Source: CAYRIY01 sp964424335
GTDB lineage: Bacteria; Bacillota; Limnochordia; DTU080; RSA5
Length of the DNA: 56,788 bases
Direction: 5' to 3'
Assembly (NCBI GenBank): GCA_964424335.1
Contig: CAYRIY010000010.1
Span: 1 to 56,788 of the forward strand
Shown: positions 8,044 through 17,205 of the stretch, piece by piece
Layout: each line of letters opens with the position of its first letter
Numbering within the stretch: position 1 is the stretch's first letter
The notes under the pieces: generated by a model
What the model was told of the DNA's origin: nothing
The model's input: the letters and a program-made list of their open reading frames with translations, nothing else
The model's database searches: none
Translations under genes and position numbers: made by a program

Positions 8044-8674
8044 AATTCGCCCTCGATATGTTGCCATCAAGCTCGACGTCGTCCGCTCTCGGCAGGCCAA
8101 GGACCGCTCTGCCTTGCAGGCGCGCCTGTTTGAAACGACGGGCCGTGCGAGCGAGCGGTGGAAGGGGGAGCTTGCGTCGCGGTTCATTGTCACGCACGGG
8201 GACGAGGTGCAGGGAATGCTGCACTGGGACGGCAGAAGCGCACTCTTTCCGTGCATCGAGGCGTGGGTCGACGGCCTGCTTCCCTACCGGGTCCGGTTTG
8301 GGGTGGGAGTCGGGGAACTCAGCACGCCCGTGCAGCCCGATGCGATCGGCATGGACGGCGCAGCATGGCACCGGGCGTACGACGCCGTACAAACCGCTCA
8401 CAACGACCGCAAGCACTTTGCCGTGCTCGGCATGTCTCACGAAGTCGATCAAGCGCTCACAGCGCTCGCCAACCTGCTCCTCAACATCCGCTACGGGTGG
8501 ACCGACAAGCAGGCCAATGCGGTGCAGCACGTCGTCCAATCCCGCACCCAAGCTGAGGCCGCAAAGAAGCTCGGCATCACGCCTGCAACGCTCTCACGCC
8601 ACTTGTCGGCGGCCAACTGGGATCTCTACCGGGAAGGGCGCGAAGCCTTCACAGCCCTGCTCGCCAGCGTCTGA
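8036..8674 (+). CDS. SatD-family protein with C-terminal HTH
   Basis: 212 aa. The N-terminal part (RPRYVAIKLDVVRSRQ, then FIVTHGDEVQGML and FGVGVGEL) matches SatD proteins, whose fold resembles a nucleotidyl cyclase/GGDEF domain. From about residue 165, WTDKQANAVQHV followed by TQAEAAKKLGITPATLSRHL is a clear helix-turn-helix. Such a combination suggests a ligand-sensing DNA-binding regulator, not proven for the family. It overlaps the upstream DUF3307 gene by eight bases. The palindromic boxes at 7041-7125 are its likely operators. It ends ten bases before the stop of the convergent hydrolase gene. Confidence 0.82.
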   Translation: MSEIRPRYVAIKLDVVRSRQAKDRSALQARLFETTGRASERWKGELASRFIVTHGDEVQGMLHWDGRSALFPCIEAWVDGLLPYRVRFGVGVGELSTPVQPDAIGMDGAAWHRAYDAVQTAHNDRKHFAVLGMSHEVDQALTALANLLLNIRYGWTDKQANAVQHVVQSRTQAEAAKKLGITPATLSRHLSAANWDLYREGREAFTALLASV

Positions 8675-8683
8675 ACTCGGAGC

Positions 8684-10756
8684 TTATGTAGCTTGCCGTT
8701 CCAAAGCGTCGCCCGACCCATCGACCGGCTCCCCGCGCCCGTCGACAAACTCGGCCGCATCGACCTCGGGCAAGAGGCTGAGCATTTCCCGTACGTCGGG
8801 AAGGCTGAGCAGGTCAAACACCTCGAGCGCGCCGTGCGCCTTAAAGAAGCGCTCCGTCACGATGCTCTCAAATGAATCGATCAGCTTGCGAAAAGTACCA
8901 CTCACAACCTGGTCGTCGACCACGGCCGCAGCGAGCAGGACGAGTCCAGCCGTTCCCTCGCCCACGACATGGACGCGGCGGGCGACTCTGTGCGCGTATT
9001 CCAACGTGCGAAGCGCATCGAACGCCCACATGCCAAAGAGCGAGTCGCCGAGCATCATCGCATCGTAATTGAGCTTGTAGAAAGTGCCGTAAAAGCCGTC
9101 CCGAATGCGAGCATTGATCGGGCGCTGAAGAGTCGCCCCCGTGCCTCTCGGGTCGAAGAGAAGGATCCTGCCCCGCTCCTTGACGAGGTCGACCACGTCG
9201 TCCCGCCTGGAAGAGACGGCGAGCGTCCCCTCATCGAGGCCGACGACACTGATCTCCTCGCTCGACTTGGCGCCGTCGGCCCAAAGCTCGATCATCGGCA
9301 GGGCGATGCCCGGCTCGGAGAGCGTAAACCGGTGGGCCCAGCCGATGCCGGTCTCCTCGTCGACGCCCGTGCGCAGTTCACGTACCCAAAGGGGATTTCT
9401 CGACCTTGCGGCAAGTACCCGCGACTTCAAGCGCTCACGCCGCTCGGCGAGGGTATCAGCATTAGCTTGGACTGCCACCTTGCGCCGCTGCCACGCCTCG
9501 AGATTGAGATCGAAAACGGTCCTGGCATTTGGCAACAGGAGCGCCACTTGCCCCCTTGGTGTGACGTGTAGCTCCTCCGGCGGGAGCGTGCCCTCGTCGA
9601 CAGGCTCCACGTCATATGGGGCGCGAATTGGCGACTCGTCGGGACCCGCATAGGACGTAAGTCCGGAAATGAGCGCAACATCTTCGCCCCCGAGGTGGCG
9701 GCGGAAAAACCGGCGCACTTGATCCCTCAGCACACCCGAGTACGTATGCCGTCCCGGCGAGACGACGCAGTACAGATTTTCCGGGGCGCCGTAGTGTTCG
9801 TACACCCGCCGCAGGCGCTCGTAACTTTCGACCGTGCCTTCGATACAGAAAAAGTCGCTCGCGACCGCCCCGATCATCAGAGGCTTTGGCGCGTGAACGG
9901 AGATCAAATCGTCGTAATCGATACCTTGCGCGATCGCTTCAAACCAGTTTTGCTCGGAGTCGTGCGCCTGGCCCGTCGCCATGTAGGCGTCTCTGCTCGT
10001 GATGTAGGTGAACGGTGCGCTGCACTGCAGTCGATCTTTGAAAAAGGATTCGAAAAAGGTGAGGTAGCTCGTTTGCGTGCCGCCGCCGGAGTTGCCGGTG
10101 ACCCCGAGCCTCGACTCGTCCACCTCGGGGCGGGCCGCCAAGTATGTAAGCGCCTGCATGGCGTCTGCAACAAAGTAGCGGGCAACGTTGAAGCCTGCCA
10201 CATGGCATTGAAAGCCCGCGTGCGAGTGCTCGATCGTCCCCCAATGCACGATCTCTTCGCCTGTCTCGGGATCGAGGTACTGCAGCCTTTCCCCTTGCCC
10301 GACGGGGTCTACGGCCAAGACGGCGATTTGCGAGCGTACGAGCGCCCGAGCCACCTGTTGGTACTCCGGGTACGCTTTAGCCTCCCGCGCATGCCCGCAC
10401 AGGAATAGCACGCCCGGGATTGGGGTCTGCACGTTTTTCGGCAGATACAGGTTGGCCGAGGCCCAAACGCCGGGGAGTGTCTCGATCAAAAGCTTTTCGA
10501 TTGAGAAATCCCCGCAATCGATCGTGCCCCGCAACTCCGCATTCACCTCGGACGGCATGTCCGGAAGGCCGCCGATCGCTTTGAGGGCGGCAGCCTTTAG
10601 GCGCAGGCGCCTGCGGTCCTCCTCCACCTGCGATCGAATTGCGGCCTTCTCTTCGTTCACCCGATCGAGCGCGGCTTGAGATCGGCGGCGCAGGTGCTCC
10701 CGCAGTTGATCGGATCCGTCGTAGTAGCCATTTAGAAAAGGATCGAATGGTTTCAT
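8684..10756 (-). CDS. Acetyl-xylan-esterase-like alpha/beta hydrolase
   Basis: 690 aa from the ATG at 10756. Residues about 60-370 form an alpha/beta hydrolase of the acetyl xylan esterase/dienelactone hydrolase type: GVLFLCGHAREAK (oxyanion strand), VLAVDPVGQGERLQ, and nucleophile elbow VTGNSGGGTQTSYL with the catalytic Ser. A later Asp and GRHTYS could complete the triad. The C-terminal 300 residues look like a second, degenerate hydrolase repeat (ILLFDPRGTGATLQ, then RVHVVGEGTAGLVLLAA where Ser is replaced). No signal peptide. Ribosome site AAAGGAGG is 13 bases off, slightly long. Probably de-esterifies plant-derived oligosaccharides. Confidence 0.8.
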   Translation of the reverse strand: MKPFDPFLNGYYDGSDQLREHLRRRSQAALDRVNEEKAAIRSQVEEDRRRLRLKAAALKAIGGLPDMPSEVNAELRGTIDCGDFSIEKLLIETLPGVWASANLYLPKNVQTPIPGVLFLCGHAREAKAYPEYQQVARALVRSQIAVLAVDPVGQGERLQYLDPETGEEIVHWGTIEHSHAGFQCHVAGFNVARYFVADAMQALTYLAARPEVDESRLGVTGNSGGGTQTSYLTFFESFFKDRLQCSAPFTYITSRDAYMATGQAHDSEQNWFEAIAQGIDYDDLISVHAPKPLMIGAVASDFFCIEGTVESYERLRRVYEHYGAPENLYCVVSPGRHTYSGVLRDQVRRFFRRHLGGEDVALISGLTSYAGPDESPIRAPYDVEPVDEGTLPPEELHVTPRGQVALLLPNARTVFDLNLEAWQRRKVAVQANADTLAERRERLKSRVLAARSRNPLWVRELRTGVDEETGIGWAHRFTLSEPGIALPMIELWADGAKSSEEISVVGLDEGTLAVSSRRDDVVDLVKERGRILLFDPRGTGATLQRPINARIRDGFYGTFYKLNYDAMMLGDSLFGMWAFDALRTLEYAHRVARRVHVVGEGTAGLVLLAAAVVDDQVVSGTFRKLIDSFESIVTERFFKAHGALEVFDLLSLPDVREMLSLLPEVDAAEFVDGRGEPVDGSGDALERQAT

Positions 10757-11479
10757 GGGCTTCTGATGGCCTCCTTTGGCGCGATCTGCCGCGCGCAAAC
10801 CCCTCCGAATGCTCGTTGCCAACGACAACTTGGGCATCGCGATTCGCCTCATTTGCGACAGCGACACCCGACATTGCTTGGCACCGAAATCTATCGGATA
10901 ATCTCCTCCGGTGCACGACGAAATCCTCCCGACACGGCTCCGAGATCGGCGCACAACGTCCCTGGGAAAACGCCGGTCATAAACGTGGACGCCTACCGCA
11001 GCCGATTTATGATGATCCCGCCTAGGCGCCCGACAACGTTAAACCACCCGAGTTTTGACACCTGCTAATCCGCATGACGCTGGTTTCGATGTCAATTGCT
11101 GACTTTGTGCACTCTAATCCGAACACGTGCAGGACATTTCGATCGCGTCCGAAAAGTATCTATTACCTGAGCAGAGAGTAAGTTCGACTTCCAACGTCCC
11201 GTTGAACGTAAAGGAAACACCTGGTAAAGCGTGGCCGGATGTCCATCCGGTTCTATTGCGGGAAGCGAGCTCACGAGTTGCATGCACTTCTCGGATTGCC
11301 CCGCCGCGGTGACGGCGTTTTCGGCCGACAAAGGCCGTCGATCCCGCTGCTGTTGCCCTCCCCGATGTCCGTGAATCCGGTGAGAAGGTGCAGCCCTTGC
11401 CGCATCAAACACGATTTCCGCTAAGATCGAACATTGTAGCGATGCAAGGCGACACGACATCAATATCAGGGGGCAATCG
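10757..11479. other. 720-base intergenic region
   Basis: No supported gene. It lies between divergent hydrolase and SDR genes, so it carries both promoters. It contains the second decayed fragment at 11114-11260. A long minus-strand frame (11092-11742) runs antisense through the SDR gene and is not considered real. Confidence 0.5.
11114..11260 (-). pseudogene. Decayed gene fragment, copy B
   Basis: The minus strand reads GVSFTFNGTLEVELTLC, then SGNRYFSDAIEMSCTCSD and a stop at 11114. It aligns without gaps to the fragment at 3424-3527. No start codon with a ribosome site is seen upstream, so this looks like the 3' end of a lost gene. Alternating polar and hydrophobic residues suggest beta strands. 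The family is not recognised. Confidence 0.3.
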
Positions 11480-12319
11480 ATGGACCACTTTTGGAGGAAT
11501 AAAACCGGGATCGTCACGGGCGCTGCATCGGGAATCGGTCTGGCGCTTTCAAAAGCTCTGTCCGAGCGGGGCGCCCACGTATGGATGGCTGACCTCGATG
11601 GCGAGGGTGTAACACGGGTCGCTTCTAACCTTGGCACCCAGGCACACCCCATTTCGCTGGACGTGCGAGACGCGGGGGCGGTGCGCAACGCAGTAGAGAC
11701 CGTAATAGCCGACGCCGGCCGGATCGACTTCATATTCAACAACGCTGGGATCGGGATCGGCGGCGAAGTTCACGAATTCACGACCGAGCACTTTGACCGT
11801 ATTGTGGACATCAATATCCGCGGCGTCGTCAACGGCGTGGTGGCCGCATCCCCGATTATGGTGCGACAGCGAGCAGGACTCATCGTGAACACAGCCTCAT
11901 TGGCCGGCCTTGCGCCAACACCGCTGCTTACTCCGTACGCCATGACCAAACACGCGATCATAGGTTTGAGTTCGAGTCTCCGTGCCGAAGCAGCCCAATA
12001 CGGCGTGCAGGTGAGCGCGCTCTGTCCGGCCGCAATCGAAACGCCGATGCTCGATGCGGGAAATCCGTCCGACCTGCCACAAGTGTCGTGGATCTGCGAT
12101 GTACGGCGCTATCTACAAAGACTTGCCGGGCCTCCAGTCTCTGCCGAGCGCTTTGTCAAGTCGGCACTAAGAGGCGTCGAACGTAACCGCGGTCTCATAA
12201 TCTATCCATCTCGGGCCCGCCTCGTAGCCCGACTTCAGCGCTACATGCCAGGCTTGGTGCGGGCCGCCGGTCAACGAGCGCTCAAGGCCGAGCTCGCATC
12301 CCGACCCAGGGACTCCTAA
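11480..12319 (+). CDS. Short-chain dehydrogenase/reductase
   Basis: 279 aa classical SDR. TGAASGIGLAL (residues 10-20) is the NAD(P)-binding TGxxxGIG turn, MADLD follows beta-2 and suggests NAD(H) preference, FNNAGIGIGG is the NNAG motif, and the catalytic set is Ser of NTASLAG with YAMTK. The C-terminal 60 residues (YPSRARLVARLQRYMPGL) resemble the membrane-leaning tail of SDRs acting on lipophilic substrates. The ATG at 11480 has AGGGGG at 7 bases. Alone in its transcription unit; its stop is five bases from the stop of the convergent Rieske gene. Substrate unknown. Confidence 0.9.
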   Translation: MDHFWRNKTGIVTGAASGIGLALSKALSERGAHVWMADLDGEGVTRVASNLGTQAHPISLDVRDAGAVRNAVETVIADAGRIDFIFNNAGIGIGGEVHEFTTEHFDRIVDINIRGVVNGVVAASPIMVRQRAGLIVNTASLAGLAPTPLLTPYAMTKHAIIGLSSSLRAEAAQYGVQVSALCPAAIETPMLDAGNPSDLPQVSWICDVRRYLQRLAGPPVSAERFVKSALRGVERNRGLIIYPSRARLVARLQRYMPGLVRAAGQRALKAELASRPRDS

Positions 12320-12324
12320 CACAC

Positions 12325-12774
12325 CTAGGCATATAGGACGACCATGTGCGCCTCGACCTTGACGGGATATGTCTCAACGGACGGGTCCTCGTCGTCCGAG
12401 CAGATCGTGACGGTTTCGACCGCCGCTCCCTCCTCGGTCTCCCGCTCGACGCGCACCTCGTAGCTTTTAACTCGCACGCGATGAGGATTGAAGATCGACC
12501 GACCCGTCTTGATGTCAAACTCCCATCCGTGCCAGGGACACCGGATGATCTCACCCGGTCGCTTCAACACGTACTCTCCCACCGGAGAATGAACCATCTC
12601 GCCCACGATCCGGCCTTTGCAAAGCGGCGCCAATTGATGCGGACAGGCGTTTCTGATCGCGTAATACTCACCGTTAATGTTAAAGACCCCGATCGACCGG
12701 TTACCGACGGAGACGATCCTCGATTCACCGGGAGCGAGTTCGCCTTCCCGGCAGACAACATAACGCTTCGCCAT
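12325..12774 (-). CDS. Rieske [2Fe-2S] ferredoxin-like protein
   Basis: 149 aa starting MAKRYVVCREGEL; AGGGGTG lies 8-10 bases upstream. One Rieske domain: cluster ligands are C-P-H in ACPHQLAPLCKG and C-P-W-H in CPWHGWEFD, so this follows the Cys-x-His...Cys-x2-His pattern of dioxygenase-type ferredoxins. GVFNINGEYYAIRNAC is the typical strand before the first cluster loop. The last 40 residues (VRVERETEEGAAVETVTIC) form an extension. It follows the amidohydrolase gene by 71 bases on the same strand and probably shares its transcript. It may deliver electrons to an unlinked oxygenase. Confidence 0.9.
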   Translation of the reverse strand: MAKRYVVCREGELAPGESRIVSVGNRSIGVFNINGEYYAIRNACPHQLAPLCKGRIVGEMVHSPVGEYVLKRPGEIIRCPWHGWEFDIKTGRSIFNPHRVRVKSYEVRVERETEEGAAVETVTICSDDEDPSVETYPVKVEAHMVVLYA

Positions 12775-12845
12775 CAAAAAGACACCCCTATAAGACTGCG
12801 AGAAACGACGTGCCCAAGCGTCCAAGTGTGGGCACTTAAGAAGCA

Positions 12846-13886
12846 CTACTCGCCGATCTTGTACAGTTCTTTTGCGTTTTCGTACAAGATACGGCGCTTT
12901 AGGTCCTCGGGAAAGCCCCGGAACGCGGCCAACGGCGAATCAAAGTCCCAATGGGGGTAGTCCGAAGAGAACATCACCGTATTATAGGCGTCGATCTCAT
13001 CGTACATCGCTAGGAGTTTATCCAGACTATCGGGCTCTTCGATAGGCTGGGTCGTAAAGCGAACGCACTCTTTGATGTACTCGCTCGGCGGCCGCTTCAG
13101 CCACGGCACCTCCGAACGAAGGCCCTTCCAGTTTTTATCGAACCGCCACATAAGGGGCGCTGCCCAGGAAACTCCCCCCTCGATCATGACGATGCGCAGC
13201 TTGGGAAACTTCTCAAAGACGCCTTCACACACCAGGCTCACCAGGTGATTCATGTACCCGGACGGGAGCATCGTATGCCATTCACAGTAATACGAAGGAT
13301 AGCCTGCTGCCGTGGGAACGGTGATGCCTGACCCCTCGCTTCCCGGGTGGATCGCAATCGGGAGCCCTTTCGCCTCCGCGATCTCATACAGCGGCCAAAA
13401 GTATGGCTTACCCATCAAAGTCGGAAGTGCGCTCGCCATGATGATCTGGACGATATCAGGGTGGTCTCCGACGCGTTCCACCTCCTTGACTGAGCCGGGA
13501 ATATCCTGGGGTGCGATCATCATCGACCCCTTGAACCGCTCGTCAAAGCTCAGCCACTTATCAATGATCCAGTCGTTGTACCCTCGAGCATACGCTAGGG
13601 CGAAGTGGCTGTTTGAATGCGTATTTGCATGTTGAGCGTCGCCGGTTAGGATCACCCAATCGATCTTCTCGCCCTCTAAGAGGTGCTCGATCAAATAGGC
13701 CGGATCCGAGCCCGGGCGCCCGCCGCCTGGCGGGGTCGCATCCGGCCGGAGGACGGAATGCCCAAGCGCTCCTCGCCAAGGCATATTGGACGGGGGACGC
13801 ACGTGACGCCACGATTCGGAGATATACTCCGTAAACGTGCCTGTTTGATGTACATCGCAGTCAATGACGGGAATGCGGTTTTTCAC
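12846..13886 (-). CDS. Amidohydrolase 2 family metal hydrolase/decarboxylase
   Basis: 346 aa, ACMSD-like amidohydrolase (Amidohydro_2). IDCDVHQ (residues 8-14) supplies the D-x-H metal ligands, LPIAIHPGSEGSG the central His, and VMFSSDYPHWDFD the final Asp. LVSLVCEGVFEKFPKLRIVMIEGG is characteristic of the family, which includes hydrolases and non-oxidative decarboxylases of aromatic acids. Length is typical. It is followed by the Rieske gene, a pairing that suggests aromatic or cyclic compound breakdown. No divergent partner; the 160 bases upstream hold its promoter. Confidence 0.87.
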   Translation of the reverse strand: MKNRIPVIDCDVHQTGTFTEYISESWRHVRPPSNMPWRGALGHSVLRPDATPPGGGRPGSDPAYLIEHLLEGEKIDWVILTGDAQHANTHSNSHFALAYARGYNDWIIDKWLSFDERFKGSMMIAPQDIPGSVKEVERVGDHPDIVQIIMASALPTLMGKPYFWPLYEIAEAKGLPIAIHPGSEGSGITVPTAAGYPSYYCEWHTMLPSGYMNHLVSLVCEGVFEKFPKLRIVMIEGGVSWAAPLMWRFDKNWKGLRSEVPWLKRPPSEYIKECVRFTTQPIEEPDSLDKLLAMYDEIDAYNTVMFSSDYPHWDFDSPLAAFRGFPEDLKRRILYENAKELYKIGE

Positions 13887-14044
13887 GAGAAGTCACCTAC
13901 CACAGATCATGCTGGACCATCGACAAAAAGCCTGCATCCAGCACCTCAAATTCCGAGTCGCGCAAAGTCCAACCGCCCTCCTGACGACGATCGACGACCG
14001 CGGCGGCATGACGCTCAGCAGTAGGTCGGGTCAAAGTCCACAAT

Positions 14045-14668
14045 TCAAATGCGAGTCTTGTCCAACTCACGAGACAGAAAGGCCGCCACGATCTCGCCCA
14101 GCGCCTGTTGGCCTTCCGCCGTGTAGTGCACGCCGTCCGGGCTGCGCAGCGACGGATTGGCCAGCATCGGCGCGTACAAATCGTTGACGGGGAGATCGAG
14201 CTCGGCGGCGAGCCTCAGCACGCGTTCGTTGCGCTCGATCACGATGGGATTCTTCTCCGGGTGCGGCGTCTTGGGATCGTCACGCTCGCCCACCGGAGTG
14301 GTGGTCGCGAGCGCGAGGCGCGCGCCGGGTTGCTTCTCCCGGATAAACTCGACGACCCGCCGCATCCCGTCGGAATACTCTTCGGCGCTCAGGTGCCACC
14401 CGTGCAGGCCGTTGTTTAGGTGAATCAGATCGTGTGGAAACGAGTGCGGGCCTAGCATGTACGCCAACTCGTGCAGGAACGCCGGGTTGTCGACGGCCCG
14501 CGAAGTGGCGACCATATCCACGAGCGCCTTACCCTGCAGCAACTGGCTCACGGGGCGACGGTAACTCCGGGTGATGGAATCGCCCACGAGGAGCACCCGC
14601 GGCAAATCGGCAACACCGGTGTCGTCCCACCAAAAATCGCACCATTCGTAGCGCTCCAAAACAGCCAT
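14045..14668 (-). CDS. SGNH/GDSL-type esterase
   Basis: 207 aa. Block I is VLLVGDSITRSY (Ser nucleophile), block III is LIHLNNGLHGWH (Asn of the oxyanion hole), and block V is SPDGVHYTAEG with the catalytic Asp-x-x-His. These are the four SGNH residues except that the block II Gly is not clear. No signal peptide, so it acts inside the cell. The start at 14668 has TTTAGGAGG at 9 bases, and this site lies over the stop of the GH95 gene (14682), so the two are one operon. It likely deacetylates an oligosaccharide also attacked by the GH95 enzyme. Confidence 0.88.
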   Translation of the reverse strand: MAVLERYEWCDFWWDDTGVADLPRVLLVGDSITRSYRRPVSQLLQGKALVDMVATSRAVDNPAFLHELAYMLGPHSFPHDLIHLNNGLHGWHLSAEEYSDGMRRVVEFIREKQPGARLALATTTPVGERDDPKTPHPEKNPIVIERNERVLRLAAELDLPVNDLYAPMLANPSLRSPDGVHYTAEGQQALGEIVAAFLSRELDKTRI

Positions 14669-14681
14669 GGCAACTTGCCTC

Positions 14682-17036
14682 CTAAAGACGCTCCAAAGTG
14701 ATCGCGTAGCTCGAGCCACTTCGAACGTCAAACTCCACGACACGCTCATCGACACGCAAAAACGGCACCGGTTCGCCGTCCGAGACGACATCGACGCTCC
14801 CTACTCCATGACCTGCAAGAGGCAGGCGGACCCGCAACCTCCCGGAGCGACTCGCCGAAACGACCGCTTCGACAAGCGCTCCCCGGCGCCACAAAAGGTC
14901 CACCGTGTACCCGCCACGGGCGCGAAGCCCCCGGGCGCTCCCATTTTTCCAAGCGCCGGGCAGGGCAGGCAGCACGTTGATCTCCCCATTGTGGCTTTGA
15001 AGGAGCATCTCGGCAAGCCCGGCGGTTGCCCCGAAGTTTGCGTCGATCTGGTATGGCGTTCCGTTCAGGAGATTGGGAAACAGCGATTTGGAAAGCAGCC
15101 GAAGCATCGCTTCATGTGCCCGGTCTCCGTCGGCCAGTCGGGCCCAGAAATTGACCAGCCAGGCAAGGCTCCAGCCCGTCCCGCCGCCGCCGTGAGCGAG
15201 TCGGCGTTCGATGCTCGTGCGAGCGGCCTCGGCGAGTTCCGGCGTCCGCTCCGGCGAGATCCGATTCCCCGGATGCAGCGCAAACAGGTGCGACCAGTGT
15301 CGGTGGCCGGGCTCGACCTCTTCATACTCCTCCGACCACTCCAGGAGCTGCCCGAGGCTGCCGATCTTGGGCTCCGGCAGCCGCGCCCGGCAAGCCTCGA
15401 TCTCGGCGCGAAACTCCTCGTCGATCTCGAGGATCTCGCTCGCCTCGATCACGGCGTCAAAAAGCTCATCGAGGATCTGCGCATCCATAGCCGGGGCCTT
15501 GGCTGTCATGCTCGTTTGGCCGTTTGGCAACCGATACCGGTTCTCCGGCGACTGAGAGAGCCCAGTGATCAGCGTGCCGTCCTCATCTTCGACGAGAAAA
15601 TCGACAAAGAAAAGCGCCGCCTCGCGCAAGGTGGGGTAAGCGCGCGCCTCGAGGAAGTCGCGATCGAGGTTGAAGAGGTAGTGCTCCCAGAAGTGCAGGG
15701 CGAGCCACGCTGCACCGAGCGGCCAAATGTACACGCCAGCACCGGTGGGCGCCGTGTTCCCCCAAATACTCGTATTGTGATGCGCGACAAAGCCTCGGCA
15801 ACCGTACATGGATCGTGCCGTGCGACGGCCTTGGGGCCGCATTGCGTCGACGAGATCAAAGAGCGGCTCGTGGCACTCGGAAAGCCCGCACACTTCGGCA
15901 GGCCAATAGTTCATCTGAATGTTGATGTTGATCGTGTAGACCGATTCCCAAGGAGGCGTAAGACTCTCGTTCCACACCCCTTGCAAGTTGGCCGCCATAC
16001 TCCCCGGCCTACTCGCCGCGATGAGCAGGTATCGCCCATAGTTAAAGAGGAGTTCGATCAGGCCCGGGTCATCGCCCCCGCCTGCGACGTGCTTAAGGCG
16101 TTCATCGGTGGGAATCGCACTTCGGTCGCCGCCGCCCAGGTCGATCTCCACACGGGAGTACAAGCGGCGATGCTCGGACTCATGTGCGTGCAGCAGATCA
16201 TCGTATTTAGCTTGAGCCGCCTGTTCGAGGCGTTCCTCACAGACGACCTGGGGATCGGAGTGCCGATACGATGTCGCTGCGGCCACAAGGAGCGTGACGG
16301 CGTCCGCGCCTTTTACGGAAATGCAGTCTCCGACTGTTTCGATGCTGCCGCTCCCATCGAGGATCGCCTGGGCCGCCGCGCAGTAGAGGACACCCTCGGC
16401 GTCCACCCTCCCCTTCATCATGATCCGATCTCCGGGGAGCGCCCGAGAACCCGGATCGAGCGGACGACGCATGAAGTTGGCGTAAAACGAAACATCTCCG
16501 GGTTGTTCCGGCTCGATGCGCACCACAAGCACCTGGTGAACGGCGCTGGCAAAGTACGTTCTCCGGTACGCCCTCTCCCCGATGCGATAGGCTACGGTGG
16601 CGACGCCGCGCGCCAAATCGAGATCACGCACATATTCCGATGCGGGCTCCGCGTGGTCGGCGAATCGAAGGTATAGGTTGCCCAGCGTCTGATACGCGCC
16701 AAGATAGCGCGGGATCCCACTCAAGCTCGCTTGGGCCAACTGCTCGGCCTCGTGAATGCGGCCCTGATCGAGAAGGGAACGCACGAGCGGCACGTGGCGA
16801 GCGGCATCCGGATTGTTCCGATCCACTGCGGCGCCCGAGTAGAGCGTGTCCTCGTTGAGCTGGATCTGATCCTGTTCGCACGCTCCAAATACCATTCCCG
16901 CCAGGCGCCCGTTGCCGATCGGCAGGGCCTCATTCCAACGTCCAGCCGGCTTGCGGTACCAAAGTTTGCACTCGTCCAATGCCGTCACCAACTCTCCCGG
17001 ACCGTCACCGGGCCCAGTTCTCTCTAGCCTGCGCAT
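14682..17036 (-). CDS. GH95 alpha-L-fucosidase / alpha-L-galactosidase
   Basis: 784 aa, full-length glycoside hydrolase family 95. An N-terminal beta domain starts at KLWYRKPAGRWNEALPIGNG; the (alpha/alpha)6 barrel contains NLQGVWNESLTPPWES, then NIQMNYWPAEVCGL (catalytic Asn region), SQSPENRYR (Glu region) and YQIDANFGATAG with the conserved Asp. The C-terminus is a beta domain (GGYTVDLLWRRG). The family is inverting and acts on terminal alpha-1,2-linked L-fucose or L-galactose; which one is not decided here. No signal peptide, implying intracellular action on imported oligosaccharides. The start at 17036 has AAAGGA very near; slightly later starts are possible. Confidence 0.93.
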   Translation of the reverse strand: MRRLERTGPGDGPGELVTALDECKLWYRKPAGRWNEALPIGNGRLAGMVFGACEQDQIQLNEDTLYSGAAVDRNNPDAARHVPLVRSLLDQGRIHEAEQLAQASLSGIPRYLGAYQTLGNLYLRFADHAEPASEYVRDLDLARGVATVAYRIGERAYRRTYFASAVHQVLVVRIEPEQPGDVSFYANFMRRPLDPGSRALPGDRIMMKGRVDAEGVLYCAAAQAILDGSGSIETVGDCISVKGADAVTLLVAAATSYRHSDPQVVCEERLEQAAQAKYDDLLHAHESEHRRLYSRVEIDLGGGDRSAIPTDERLKHVAGGGDDPGLIELLFNYGRYLLIAASRPGSMAANLQGVWNESLTPPWESVYTININIQMNYWPAEVCGLSECHEPLFDLVDAMRPQGRRTARSMYGCRGFVAHHNTSIWGNTAPTGAGVYIWPLGAAWLALHFWEHYLFNLDRDFLEARAYPTLREAALFFVDFLVEDEDGTLITGLSQSPENRYRLPNGQTSMTAKAPAMDAQILDELFDAVIEASEILEIDEEFRAEIEACRARLPEPKIGSLGQLLEWSEEYEEVEPGHRHWSHLFALHPGNRISPERTPELAEAARTSIERRLAHGGGGTGWSLAWLVNFWARLADGDRAHEAMLRLLSKSLFPNLLNGTPYQIDANFGATAGLAEMLLQSHNGEINVLPALPGAWKNGSARGLRARGGYTVDLLWRRGALVEAVVSASRSGRLRVRLPLAGHGVGSVDVVSDGEPVPFLRVDERVVEFDVRSGSSYAITLERL

Positions 17037-17205
17037 TGTCCTTTCCCACGTCTTTGACCATACGAGCAGCTCGAGTTTTGACGAATGCTCTCCCGCGCCA
17101 CTGAAGGATACACTCGTGCCTCTGGGGAACGCTTAACCGGAAACCCCCGGCTCGGCCCTCCGACCGCCCGGGGGAGTCAAATTTGAGACGGGGAGCTTTT
17201 TGTAC

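Noticed and set aside
11092..11742. A 216-codon minus-strand frame over the SDR gene
   Set aside because: Most of it is antisense to a clear SDR; only the short fragment at 11114-11260, in another frame, shows any similarity.
14667..16676. A 669-codon plus-strand frame over the GH95 gene
   Set aside because: It is antisense to a clear GH95 enzyme and its composition is that of a GC-rich shadow frame.
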